Assembly (NCBI RefSeq): GCF_022479115.1
Contig: NZ_CP092497.1
Location: forward strand, 4,464,001 to 4,528,000
Direction: 5' to 3'
From: Amycolatopsis sp. EV170708-02-1
GTDB taxonomy: Bacteria; Actinomycetota; Actinomycetes; Mycobacteriales; Pseudonocardiaceae
DNA length: 64,000 bases
Part shown: positions 46,290 to 54,319 of the stretch, piece after piece
Numbering within the stretch: the first letter of the stretch is position 1
How the letters are laid out: every line of letters starts with the position of its first letter
The notes under the pieces: model-generated
The model's database searches: none
What the model saw: only the letters and a program-made list of their open reading frames with translations
What the model was told of the DNA's origin: nothing
Translations under genes and position numbers: made by a program

Positions 46290-47754
46290 CGGACGTCGAT
46301 CGTGGACCCGCTTGGACAACCATCTGGCGTTCGCGGAGGTCACCGGAAAGCCAGCAGCAGTAGACGGCGGAGCCCGCGGAAGAGACCCATCGTCGACTGT
46401 CGGCCATGTCGAGCTGAACAACCCCGCCGCCGCGCACCGCGGCGAGACCTCCCTGTGCTGTCGCTGTAATCGCCACCCGGGCACCCGGGTTGGCTGCCAA
46501 AGCGGAGGCAGTCCACAGCCGGGCTTCGGACACGTCGAGGGGCCGGTCTGTCACGATCACGGCAGCCCGCTCGAGGATTTTCACGTCAGGTTCGGCCTCG
46601 TCGGCCACCAGGTGGGTCTCCCTGCCGGCCCTATCCGGCCGAACTGCCGCCGGATACCGGGTCAGATGCAGGACGCCGTCCTCGATCGCCACTGTGTCGA
46701 CCACGTACGACATGACCGGCCTAAGACAAGGCTCCGGGAGGGGAAACCTGCGCGGCGATGATGAAGCCGAGGGTGCTGTGAGGTTGAGTTTCCGGTAGAT
46801 CAGGTTGCGGAGGTTGTCATCCGCCTCTGCCGTCTGGGCGAACACACGATCGGTGATCGGGTCGAACCGGCCTGGCCGGTGATCGCGCCGACAGTGATCC
46901 AGTTGCTCTCGCAGCGGCGTGGTCCCATCGAGTTCTGTCGCTTCACGCAACAACTCGGCAGGAGGGGTACCCGCGACTATCTCCGCCGAAGAACCGGCAT
47001 GGAGGATCGGCTTGTCGAGGGCGGCGGCGAACAAGCCGAGAGATCCATGATCTGCGATCACTTGATCCGCGGCTACCAGGGCGGCTTGCCATCCGGAGTC
47101 CGGCGGCAGCAAGAGCAGGCCGGCATCCAACGCGGAGGAGAACCACCACGAAATCTGGGCCCGACCGTAGTAGGACCACACATTCGGGTGAAGGGCGACG
47201 ACCACTTGGTACAGGTCAGCCGGTAGTTCTGCCAGCAACCGTGACGGCAGGGATTGCCACCGGCCCAGCAGCGAATCCGGCCTCCAGGTCGAGGCCAGCA
47301 CGACCAACGTACGGTCGTTGGTTCCGAACGTCTCCCGATATCTGTCTCGTAAGCCTTGGCTTGCCAGCAACCGCGCCAAGGTGGGGTCGCCCACGACCTC
47401 CGTTCGCCCTTCGCTGGCCGGACAAACCGCAGACAGCTGCCGTTGTTGTTCTGGGTGGGAGAGAACCACGGTCGCACCGCCCGCGCGCAGAACCGCATCT
47501 GGCGGGAGCCCGGCCAGCCGGGTCCCCTCGCCGTTGCTGTCGGGCACGTACTTGTTGAATCCCAGCCCATGCGGAAGCACCACGGTATGTTTCGTGACGT
47601 TCTGGAAATCGATGTTCTCACTCGCGGAGAGAACTAGATCGTAGGCGACCTGCTTATCACGGACTGCTTGCCAGGGCACCAGTCTGACTCCGGCTTGGCG
47701 AAGCACGTCCTCCACGCCGTCGCTGAACGCTGACGTGCCGTTGACCGTGAACAA
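46246..47754 (-). CDS. Glycosyltransferase-like protein of a Streptomyces 'initiation factor 2'-annotated family
   Basis: At least 502 residues. Motifs such as LVLSASENIDF, VVLPHGLGFNKY, VVLSHPEQQ and the UDP-glycosyltransferase/CDP-glycerol transferase-like HPNVWSYYG and ADQVIADHGSLGLFAAALDKP indicate a two-Rossmann GT-B-like protein. Actinomycete relatives are often annotated 'translation initiation factor 2', without basis in function. The family N-terminus continues in the same frame upstream of the TTG at 47754 (RTVLAVARTLTSAYRLLEAW) back to the 7-bp repeat tract, but no usable start lies in this frame. The ATG at 47947 or 47963 would reach it only with a different repeat number. It overlaps the NB-ARC gene by 44 bases at the 3' ends. 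Confidence 0.72.
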   Translation of the reverse strand: MFTVNGTSAFSDGVEDVLRQAGVRLVPWQAVRDKQVAYDLVLSASENIDFQNVTKHTVVLPHGLGFNKYVPDSNGEGTRLAGLPPDAVLRAGGATVVLSHPEQQRQLSAVCPASEGRTEVVGDPTLARLLASQGLRDRYRETFGTNDRTLVVLASTWRPDSLLGRWQSLPSRLLAELPADLYQVVVALHPNVWSYYGRAQISWWFSSALDAGLLLLPPDSGWQAALVAADQVIADHGSLGLFAAALDKPILHAGSSAEIVAGTPPAELLREATELDGTTPLREQLDHCRRDHRPGRFDPITDRVFAQTAEADDNLRNLIYRKLNLTAPSASSSPRRFPLPEPCLRPVMSYVVDTVAIEDGVLHLTRYPAAVRPDRAGRETHLVADEAEPDVKILERAAVIVTDRPLDVSEARLWTASALAANPGARVAITATAQGGLAAVRGGGVVQLDMADSRRWVSSAGSAVYCCWLSGDLRERQMVVQAGPRSTSVTLRWSLDVGEAAH

Positions 47755-47870
47755 CAGCCTGACGCGAAAGTCGTCCCGGAACAGCGTCCATGCCTCGAGC
47801 AGGCGATACGCCGAGGTCAGAGTTCGGGCGACGGCGAGAACAGTGCGATCACAGTGAAAAGTTCTCCAGC

Positions 47871-47940
47871 GGCTCCCGGCTCCCGGCTCCCGGCTCCCGG
47901 CTCCCGGCTCCCGGCTCCCGGCTCCCGGCTCCCGGCTCCC
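47871..47940. repeat. Ten exact tandem copies of a 7-bp unit (GGCTCCC)
   Basis: Ten uninterrupted identical heptamers, 70 bases, lie at the 5' end of the leftward glycosyltransferase-like gene. On the coding strand the unit is GGGAGCC, which in any frame encodes a repeating Arg-Glu-Pro-Gly-Ala-Gly-Ser. Since 7 is not a multiple of 3, each gain or loss of a unit changes the reading frame of whatever is translated through it. Long perfect tracts of this kind mutate by slipped-strand mispairing. Confidence 0.95.
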
Positions 47941-47963
47941 GGGCCATTGTCTGATTGTAGCAT
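47941..47963 (-). promoter_or_regulatory. Possible -10 box and leaderless start before the repeat tract
   Basis: On the minus strand TACAAT (47959 down to 47954) is a near-consensus -10 element. An ATG begins seven bases downstream at 47947, where transcription would be expected to start, so a leaderless mRNA is possible. A second ATG at 47963 lies upstream. No good -35 element was found at the usual distance. Confidence 0.4.
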
Positions 47964-48239
47964 TTCGATTACCCAGAGTTTCGAATGCCTGGGTGTTGCT
48001 CCGTTCTGATCGCTGTCGGCCATCGGGAGCATAGCCACAGGTGATCAGGTCTTGGGTGGGCGTGGAAGTGATTTCGGCCCCTCTGCGGCGGCGTACGTAG
48101 CTCTGGTGTGGTCGATCCTGACAGCCCAGTGGCCGTCTACCCAGGTGCGGGCAGGGCGGGCGCGGCGTGCCGAACGGGCGGAACAGCAGATAACCGATCG
48201 CACCGGGTGCTGGTCTCTTCGGTTGGCCACAGGTCTATC

Positions 48240-48810
48240 TCAGCCCTTCGAGGGGCGGCACAGGACCTTCTGTTCGGACGGCGCGTTCCAGCTGGCGAGG
48301 AGGCGTAGTCGGTCGGCGGTCGGGGATCCCGCGGCCGCGGTGTAGGCCACGAGGAGCCGGGCGGGGTCTCCGGGCAGGACGCAGGTTTCGTGGGCGAGGT
48401 CCAGTTCACCGACGATCGGGTGGACGATCGTCTTGCTTCCGTGGGTCTTGTCCTGCAGGGGATGCTTTGCCCAGAGCCGTGCGAAGTCCTTGCTGCGCAT
48501 GGTGAGTTCGCCGATCAGGGCCGCCAGTCGTGGGTCGTTCGGGTACTGCCCGGCTTCGAGGCGGAGGAAGGCCACGGTTTCGGCGGCGACGCCCTCCCAG
48601 TCCTGGTAGAACTCGCGGACGCCCGGGTAGCCGAAGGTGTGGCGGGTGACGTTGCGGTAGACGGGATCCATGGTGCTGAATCCGTAGAGGGCGTCGGCGA
48701 GGTCGTTCCAGGCGAGGAGGTCCGTGCGGCGGCCGATGACACAGGCCGGCACGCCCTCCATCATGTCCACCAAGCGGCGCAGCCCCGGCCTGATGGTCCG
48801 GCCGGGTTCG
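48240..48810 (-). pseudogene. XRE-family regulator remnant (MmyB-like ligand domain only)
   Basis: The open frame encodes about 190 residues that match the C-terminal MmyB-like domain of XRE-type regulators: GRTIRPGLRRLVDMM, then DLLAWNDLADALYG and the ending LRLLASWNAPSEQK. The N-terminal helix-turn-helix of about 80 residues is missing. Upstream of about 48810 the sequence turns directly into an aldo/keto reductase gene on the other strand. Such regulators are commonly divergent from the reductase they control, so a deletion seems to have removed both 5' ends and the shared promoter. It is unlikely to be functional. Confidence 0.75.
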
Positions 48811-48814
48811 TCCC

Positions 48815-49279
48815 GCGTCGGCGGCCAACGATCTGGGTCTGCTGATCTTCTCCCCGCTGAGCGGCGGCGTGCTGACCGGCAAGTACCGTCCCGACGCCAC
48901 GCCGGAGTCGGGAACGCGGCTCGGGCACCCGGCCTATGGCGCGGTGTTCGGTGGCAAGACCCGCGAGGAACGGACCTGGGAGATCTTGTCGGTGGTGCGG
49001 GACATCGCGGCGCGCCGGGGGATCACTCCGGCCCAGGTCGCGCTGGCCTGGACCGCGGCCAGGCCAGGTGTGTCGTCCGTCCTGCTGGGGGCGCGCACAC
49101 TGGAACAGCTGAAGGGAAACCTCGCGGCGGTCGAGGTCACGCTGACCGAGGACGAGACACGACAGCTGGACCTGATCAGCGAGCCGCGGATCGACTACCC
49201 GTATGGGCCGATGGCCCAGGCGCTGCGCAGCCGTCCGCTCGCCGAGGTACCGCTGACCATGCCGATCGCGAAGAAGTAG
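48815..49279 (+). pseudogene. Aldo/keto reductase remnant (C-terminal half)
   Basis: The frame from about 48815 encodes some 150 residues of an NADPH-dependent aldo/keto reductase: GLLIFSPLSGGVLTGKYR, then QVALAWTAARPGVSSVLLGAR and EQLKGNLAAVEVTL. These are the last strands of the TIM barrel with the cofactor-binding site. The N-terminal part with the catalytic Asp-Tyr-Lys-His residues is absent, and the sequence just upstream is the truncated regulator on the opposite strand. No ribosome-binding site is left. This is a deletion scar. Confidence 0.78.
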
Positions 49280-49387
49280 TCCGGCGATAGCGCTCGGCCG
49301 TCGGTGACTCGTCGTTCACCGTCGCCGATCGCCCAGCACCGTCCTTCACGGTTGGTTCGTTTTCGTGCCTTTCGGCTGGTGTCGGTG

Positions 49388-49434
49388 ACAGCCGGCGGTG
49401 GGCGAGCATCGGATGCTTGCCCACCGCCGGCTGT
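49388..49434. terminator. Strong hairpin between reductase remnant and sulfur operon
   Basis: A 16-bp perfect stem (49388-49403 with 49419-49434), continued by an inner AGCAT/ATGCT stem closed by a three-base loop. It lies between converging units, nine bases before the last stop codon of the leftward sulfur operon, and probably terminates it. Confidence 0.85.
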
Positions 49435-49442
49435 GAAGAGGC

Positions 49443-50366
49443 TCAGGCCGGTTGTGGTGTGGTGGCGACGAGGTCGTTGAGCCACGGCAGTACGGCGGTC
49501 CTCGGGTCGACGGATTTGGGCAGCAGGCCGTTGGCGGAGAGCAGGTCGGCTGCCTTGTGTTGTTCGGCGAGGAACTTGTCGGTGACGGGGCCGAGGCCGA
49601 ACGGCCGGTTGCGCAGTGCGTGCTCCCATCCGTCCACTTCGGACTCGGTGGTGGCGAAGTAGCGGGCGGCTTCGCGGGGATTGGCGGTGATCCAGGCGTC
49701 GGACTCTCGCAGGGATTGGATGATGGCGGTCAGTTCGTCGCGGTGTTGTTCGGCGAAGTCGCGGCGGGTGAACCAGAGCGACGGGTGGCTGAACAGTCCT
49801 TCGGTTTCGATCAGTGTGCGTACGTCGGTTGTGTGCTCGACCGTGCTGAGCGCGGGGTAGGCGCCGACCCAGGCGTCGAGTTCGCCGGACAGGAAGGCGG
49901 CCGGGCCGTCGTGTACGGAGGTGTTGACGGGTTCGATGTCCGACCAGGTCAGTCCGGCGCGGTGGAGGGCGAACAGGGCCAGGGTGGTCTGCCAGGAGCC
50001 GTGTGCGATGCCGACGCGGCGGCCGCGCAGGTCGGCGACCGATGAGATGGGGGAGTCGGCCTTCACGACGAGTCTGCCGTTCTCGACGCGTGGCCCGGAG
50101 ATTCCGACGTAGACCAGGTCGTGGCCGTGTGCGAGCCCGGTGACGGGTGGGGTGAAGCCGGTGCCGATGAAGTCGTAGCCGCCGTCCTCGAACAGCCAGT
50201 CCGAGTGGAGGGTGGGCAGCGCGGTCTTCGGGTCGACGGGTGGTTTGGCGGGCAGGGTGCGGAGGTCCACCCATTCGATGTCGGGCAGCCGCTGTTCGAG
50301 GATGCCTCGGTGCCGGAGGACGAACAGTGAGTTGTTGTTGGGGAAGTAGCCGACGCGGACGGTCAT
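49443..50366 (-). CDS. Periplasmic-binding-protein-fold protein without signal peptide
   Basis: A 307-residue protein of the SsuA/NMT1 solute-binding fold: VRVGYFPNNNSLFVLRH at the first strand, SSVADLRGRRVGIAHGSW at the hinge and FLSGELDAWVGAYPAL. It starts directly with the first strand at the ATG 50366 and has no signal peptide or lipobox, so it should stay in the cytosol. That is how the desulfinase DszB, also of this fold, works, so an enzymatic or ligand-shuttling role is possible. No Cys equivalent to the DszB nucleophile is present. It is the last gene of the eight-gene operon, 11 bases after the aldolase. Confidence 0.78.
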   Translation of the reverse strand: MTVRVGYFPNNNSLFVLRHRGILEQRLPDIEWVDLRTLPAKPPVDPKTALPTLHSDWLFEDGGYDFIGTGFTPPVTGLAHGHDLVYVGISGPRVENGRLVVKADSPISSVADLRGRRVGIAHGSWQTTLALFALHRAGLTWSDIEPVNTSVHDGPAAFLSGELDAWVGAYPALSTVEHTTDVRTLIETEGLFSHPSLWFTRRDFAEQHRDELTAIIQSLRESDAWITANPREAARYFATTESEVDGWEHALRNRPFGLGPVTDKFLAEQHKAADLLSANGLLPKSVDPRTAVLPWLNDLVATTPQPA

Positions 50367-50377
50367 GGTGTTTGCTT

Positions 50378-51085
50378 TCAGTTCGAGGGGATCAGGCCGA
50401 GGCGGCGGGCTTCGTCGGCCAGGCCGGTGCGGCTCCATTGGGCGACGAGGTTGGTCGGGTCGAATTCGACGGAACCGCCGAGTCCTTCGGCGATGGCCTG
50501 GAATTGGGCGCCTTCTTCGAGCAGCACGATGAACTTGGCGGTCTCGAGCAGGCCGTCGCGCCCGATCACGTTGACGCCGCCGTTCGCTTCGAAGATGGCA
50601 GCCAAGTGCGGGTCGGTCTTGAGCCGGTCGAGGATGAACTCGCTGGCCGGTGTGCTGCGGTCGATATGCGGCGGGATCTCCCGTGACAGGGTGAGCCGCT
50701 GTGAGGCGGCGTACCGGATGGGCAGTGTGCGGTGGGTTTGGGCCCAGCCGCCGAGCCACGGGGTGTGGATGTGCACGACGGTGGTGATTTCTGGGTGGTC
50801 GCGGAAGACCTTGCTGTAGCCGCCGATGAAGCCCGCCCGGCCGGTGCCGGACAGGACGGTGCCGTCGAAGGTGGCCACCACCGGTTCGACGGTGCGGTCG
50901 TCGGACCACGGGCCCGGTTCGTTGAGTCCGATCGCGATCTCTTCGCCCGGCACGCGCTCGACGAAGTTCACGGTCCCGTTGGCCGACGTGGTGCCGGTCT
51001 CGCGGAACACGCGAAAGGCCTTTTCCGCGTCCTGCCGGGCTTGTTCGGCGAATTCGGTGATGGTGGCGCTGAGTGTGCTGGTCAT
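50378..51085 (-). CDS. Class II aldolase/adducin-family protein
   Basis: A 235-residue protein with the class II aldolase/adducin fold. NGTVNFVER is the typical phosphate or carboxylate loop region, and VVHIHTPWLGGWA supplies the zinc-binding His pair. Members cleave phosphorylated or carboxylated hydroxyketones, or act as dehydratases (MtnB type). In this operon it may act on the carbon skeleton left after sulfur removal; that is inference. It lies 14 bases after the SsuD-type monooxygenase. Confidence 0.83.
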   Translation of the reverse strand: MTSTLSATITEFAEQARQDAEKAFRVFRETGTTSANGTVNFVERVPGEEIAIGLNEPGPWSDDRTVEPVVATFDGTVLSGTGRAGFIGGYSKVFRDHPEITTVVHIHTPWLGGWAQTHRTLPIRYAASQRLTLSREIPPHIDRSTPASEFILDRLKTDPHLAAIFEANGGVNVIGRDGLLETAKFIVLLEEGAQFQAIAEGLGGSVEFDPTNLVAQWSRTGLADEARRLGLIPSN

Positions 51086-51099
51086 TTTATCTCCTGTCG

Positions 51100-52266
51100 T
51101 CAGGCGGTCAGAGCCGGGTGGACGGCGGCGGGTTTGGTGAACCGGGAACGGCCGAGCAGGGGGAGGACTTCCTCGCCGACGCGATAGGCCTCCTCCAGAT
51201 GCGGATTGCCGGCGAGGATGAACGCGTCGACACCGAGGTCGAGGAGCTGGTCGAGGCGTTCGGCGACCTGCTCGTAGCTGCCGACGAGCCCGAAGGCCGG
51301 CCCGCCGCGCAGCAGGGAGAATCCGGCCCACACGTTCGGCTGTACCTCGACGTCGCGGTAACCGCGGATGGTCTCCGGCACCCAGCCCTTGATGCGGCCG
51401 GCACCGACGGAGTCGCCTTGTGCCTGGCGATTGGCGATCGCCGGGTCGACGTGGCGCCAGCCTTTCTCGATCTCTGTCCATGCCGCTTCTTCGGTGTGCC
51501 GGGCGAGGATGTCGATGCGTACCGCGAACTTCGGGGTGCGGCCGAGTTCGGCGGCGTGTTCGCGGACGCCGTCGAACTTCCGCTTGAGGTCGTCGAAGGG
51601 TTCCAGCCACGACAGGTAGTAGTCGGTGTGCAGTGCGGCGGCGTTCACCGCGGCGGCGGACGAACCGGAGAAGTAGATCTCCGGGAAGGGTTCACCGGCG
51701 AGCTGGTCCGGCAGCCGGGCGCCTTCGGTGCGGAAGAACCGGCCCTCGAAGTCGTACGGTTCGCCTCGCCACACTCCTTTGAGGACCTGGAGGAACTCCG
51801 AGGTGCGGGCGTAGCGGTCGTCGTGGGCGACCTTGTCACCCCACCACAGCTGCGCCGGCCCGCCGCCGCCGGAGATGATGTTGTAGACCAGCCTGCCGCC
51901 CGTCGCTCGTTGCAGGCTCGCCGACATCCGCGCGGCCTGCAGCGGATGCAGGAAACCGGGCTGGAACGCGACCATGAACCGGTAGGTGCTGGTCTCCCTG
52001 GCGAGCGCGGCCGACAACGCCCACGGGTCCTCGGTGCCAGGGAACGAGGGCAACAGCCCACCGAGGAACCCGGCGGCCTCCGACGCTTTCGCCACGGCCG
52101 CGGCATGGTCGATGTAGGAGTACCCGTCGGGCTCGCCGCCACGGACGGCGGGTGCGATGTTGCCGGGGCCCAGTCCGCCCCAGTCTCCGCGGTTGCGGAC
52201 TTTCGGAGTGCGCAGCGAAGCGTGGTCGCCGCCCATGCCGATGCGCCAGTAGACGTCCACGGTCAT
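51100..52266 (-). CDS. FMNH2-dependent alkanesulfonate monooxygenase-like (SsuD family)
   Basis: A 388-residue bacterial-luciferase-like TIM barrel. The order of motifs follows SsuD closely: FMVAFQPGFLHPLQAARMSA, GGRLVYNIISGG, EFLQVLKGVW, PEIYFSGSS, PNVWAGFSLLRGG and PHLEEAYRVGEEVLPLL. SsuD uses reduced FMN and oxygen to cut the C-S bond of sulfonates, releasing sulfite and an aldehyde. No flavin reductase is in this operon, so it must come from elsewhere. The ATG at 52266 overlaps the stop of the next monooxygenase (ATGA). Confidence 0.9.
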   Translation of the reverse strand: MTVDVYWRIGMGGDHASLRTPKVRNRGDWGGLGPGNIAPAVRGGEPDGYSYIDHAAAVAKASEAAGFLGGLLPSFPGTEDPWALSAALARETSTYRFMVAFQPGFLHPLQAARMSASLQRATGGRLVYNIISGGGGPAQLWWGDKVAHDDRYARTSEFLQVLKGVWRGEPYDFEGRFFRTEGARLPDQLAGEPFPEIYFSGSSAAAVNAAALHTDYYLSWLEPFDDLKRKFDGVREHAAELGRTPKFAVRIDILARHTEEAAWTEIEKGWRHVDPAIANRQAQGDSVGAGRIKGWVPETIRGYRDVEVQPNVWAGFSLLRGGPAFGLVGSYEQVAERLDQLLDLGVDAFILAGNPHLEEAYRVGEEVLPLLGRSRFTKPAAVHPALTA

Positions 52267-53303
52267 GCGCTCGCTCCTGTCAGGGTGCGGCCCGCCGGAT
52301 CGGCGAGGTGGAGCAGGTGCTCGCCCGCCCGGTGGATCTCTTCGATGCTCGGATGTCCACTGAGGACGAAGGTGGTGATGCCGGATCGCTCGTAGGCGGC
52401 AAGTCGTTCCGCCACTTGGTCGTAGCTGCCGACCAGCCCGACCGGGACGCGGTGTCCGATGTGGTCGAAGCCGTCGAACCGGAGATCGTCGATGAACCTG
52501 GCCAGGACCTCGGGTTCTGTCGCGGACGGGTCGGTTTCCCGCCACAGCCGCAGCAGCCGTGCTCGTGCCTCGTCTTCGTCCTCTCGCGCGATCACCGGCA
52601 GCACGAGCCCGGCCCCGACCGCGCGGTCGCGGGCCGTGGCCGCGTCGCGCAGGGCAGCGACCTGGGCAGCGAGGCTGTTTGTGGATTCGGTGAACAGATG
52701 TACGTCGCCGTGCTCGGCGGACAGAGCGATGGCCTCGGGTGATGTGCCGGTCAGGTGGACGGTGGGGAAGGGATGTCCGTCGACGGCTTCGTCGAATCCG
52801 CCCGCCACGACGTCGAAATACGTGCCGTCGTGGTGGAACTCGCCGCCGTCGAACCCACCACGGAGCGCGCCCCGGCCGGACCACACGCCTCGGGCGACAG
52901 TGAGGAATTCGGCCGCCCGCTCATAGCGAGCGGTGCCGGTCACCCGGTCGCCGCGTTGCCGCGCGTCCTGCGTGGTGGTGTCCACGTGCAGTAGCCAGTC
53001 GAGCCGGTCCGCGCCGAGGCGCTGGAGGGTCAGCGACAGCTTCGCCGCGTACACCGGTGTGCCGAACGCCGGATGGAACTCGACGATGACCCGGGAATGC
53101 CGGGTGTGCCGCAGGGCTCCGCCCGCGACGATCCAGGATTCCTCGCCGTCCGGGTCGTATGGCGCCACGACACCGTCCAGGCCGGCCAGTTCGGCCGCGT
53201 CGATCACTTGGTGGAGGTGCTCGAATCCGTTGCGCTGCCAGCGGGCCGGATCCGCCCGGCGGCCGTCGCCGCGCAGCGGTAGTTCCCAGAGAAAGCGGGT
53301 CAT
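52263..53303 (-). CDS. Second LLM-class flavin monooxygenase (SsuD-like)
   Basis: A 346-residue luciferase-like monooxygenase, shorter and more divergent than its neighbour but sharing the SsuD landmarks: RVIVEFHPAFGTPVYAAKLS, DWLLHVDTT, PTVHLTGTSPEAI, GLVGSYDQVAERL and FVLSGHPSIEEIHRAGEHLL. Together with the neighbour and the desulfinase it forms a plausible stepwise desulfurisation set, one monooxygenase oxidising the sulfur and another cleaving the C-S bond. Both ends overlap adjacent genes by four bases. Confidence 0.87.
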   Translation of the reverse strand: MTRFLWELPLRGDGRRADPARWQRNGFEHLHQVIDAAELAGLDGVVAPYDPDGEESWIVAGGALRHTRHSRVIVEFHPAFGTPVYAAKLSLTLQRLGADRLDWLLHVDTTTQDARQRGDRVTGTARYERAAEFLTVARGVWSGRGALRGGFDGGEFHHDGTYFDVVAGGFDEAVDGHPFPTVHLTGTSPEAIALSAEHGDVHLFTESTNSLAAQVAALRDAATARDRAVGAGLVLPVIAREDEDEARARLLRLWRETDPSATEPEVLARFIDDLRFDGFDHIGHRVPVGLVGSYDQVAERLAAYERSGITTFVLSGHPSIEEIHRAGEHLLHLADPAGRTLTGASA

Positions 53304-54319
53304 GACAGCTGCCTCCTCGCCTGCTCGAGCGGTTCGTGCGCCACCCACGAATCGAGGTCGAAGTCGGTGGCGAGGAAGCCGTGGCTGTAGAGGAACTGCT
53401 TCTGCACACCGAGGAGTTCGATGCGTTCGGCCGACAGTGTCGGGTGCAGGCCGAGGTGGAAATCGTCGCCGTAGGCCGAGGTCACACCCTCGGGGCCGGA
53501 GAAGGTCTCACGAGCCAGCACGGTACGTACCTCGTCCAGGTGGTCCACCGCCCAATCGGCGGCGCGCAGGCTCGCGGCGAGGAAGCCGACGACCAGATCC
53601 GGCCGGCTTTCGAGTAAGTCGGCGTGGACGGTGATCGGGCGCGGAGTGCCGTTGTTGACCCGGCCCCGCCGATCGGTTCCGGTGTCGAGGTCGACCGCCA
53701 CCTGGAGTTCGTGCTGCCGCGCGGTTTCCGCGGCCCGCGCACCCTTGACGTAGATCGCGTCGACCTCACCGGCCAGCAGCTCCGTCACGCCCCAGGTAGT
53801 ACGGCGTGAGACCGTGTCCCGCACTTCGGGTGTGCGGTTGACGTCGAGCTCGACCACGGTCACGTCGGCCAGGGTCAGCCCGGCCAGGCGCAGCGCGTTG
53901 GCGAAGCCGTGCAATGCCATGGCTCGCGGGAAACTGCGCGCCTGGTCGGCGGCCCACGCGGGGACGCCGATCCGCTTTCCCGCGAGCCCGGCCGGACCGG
54001 TGACAGGGGAGTCGGGGCCGACGAGGATCGCTTGGGCCTCGTCGATCCACGTCAGCCCGATCAGCCTGGTCGGCGAACCGGCCGCGCGGGCGGCGAGGGC
54101 CGGGACGTTGCCACCCTCCCGGATCAGCCCGCGCAGGCGGTGATCGAAGTGGTGGACGGCGATGTCGGGGCCGGCGTCCTGCAACACTTCGAGGGGAAGC
54201 CCGTGCGCACCGGCGTTGTCGGCGAGCCAGCCGAGGCTGTGCGCGAGGCCGCTCGCCGTCGGCACGGGGCAACGGGTGTACCAGAGGGTGTCGATGGCGG
54301 GTTCATGGGTGACGGTCAT
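53300..54319 (-). CDS. DszB-like sulfinate desulfinase (binding-protein fold)
   Basis: A 339-residue cytosolic protein of the periplasmic-binding fold. Its start matches 2'-hydroxybiphenyl-2-sulfinate desulfinase (DszB): TLWYTRCPVPTA aligns with the DszB segment carrying the catalytic Cys27, giving Cys17 here. VHHFDH provides the catalytic His (56/57), and IREGGNVP matches the DszB RFGGEIP segment that holds the catalytic Arg, here Arg67. GPDSPVTGPAGLAGKRIGVPA and EVDAIYVKGA are also family-like. It would release sulfite from an aromatic or alkyl sulfinate. The GGAG at its start lies inside the ATPase gene; the two overlap by 17 bases. The real substrate is unknown. Confidence 0.82.
   Translation of the reverse strand: MTVTHEPAIDTLWYTRCPVPTASGLAHSLGWLADNAGAHGLPLEVLQDAGPDIAVHHFDHRLRGLIREGGNVPALAARAAGSPTRLIGLTWIDEAQAILVGPDSPVTGPAGLAGKRIGVPAWAADQARSFPRAMALHGFANALRLAGLTLADVTVVELDVNRTPEVRDTVSRRTTWGVTELLAGEVDAIYVKGARAAETARQHELQVAVDLDTGTDRRGRVNNGTPRPITVHADLLESRPDLVVGFLAASLRAADWAVDHLDEVRTVLARETFSGPEGVTSAYGDDFHLGLHPTLSAERIELLGVQKQFLYSHGFLATDFDLDSWVAHEPLEQARRQLS

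Noticed and set aside
47871..47940. CRISPR array
   Set aside because: The 7-base units are contiguous with no spacers; this is a simple tandem repeat.
47817..48038. A small leftward protein containing the SREPGAG repeat as an independent gene
   Set aside because: Its repeat part exists only because the 7-bp tract is read in this frame; it stops just after the tract and has no family. It is better seen as the out-of-frame start of the glycosyltransferase-like gene.
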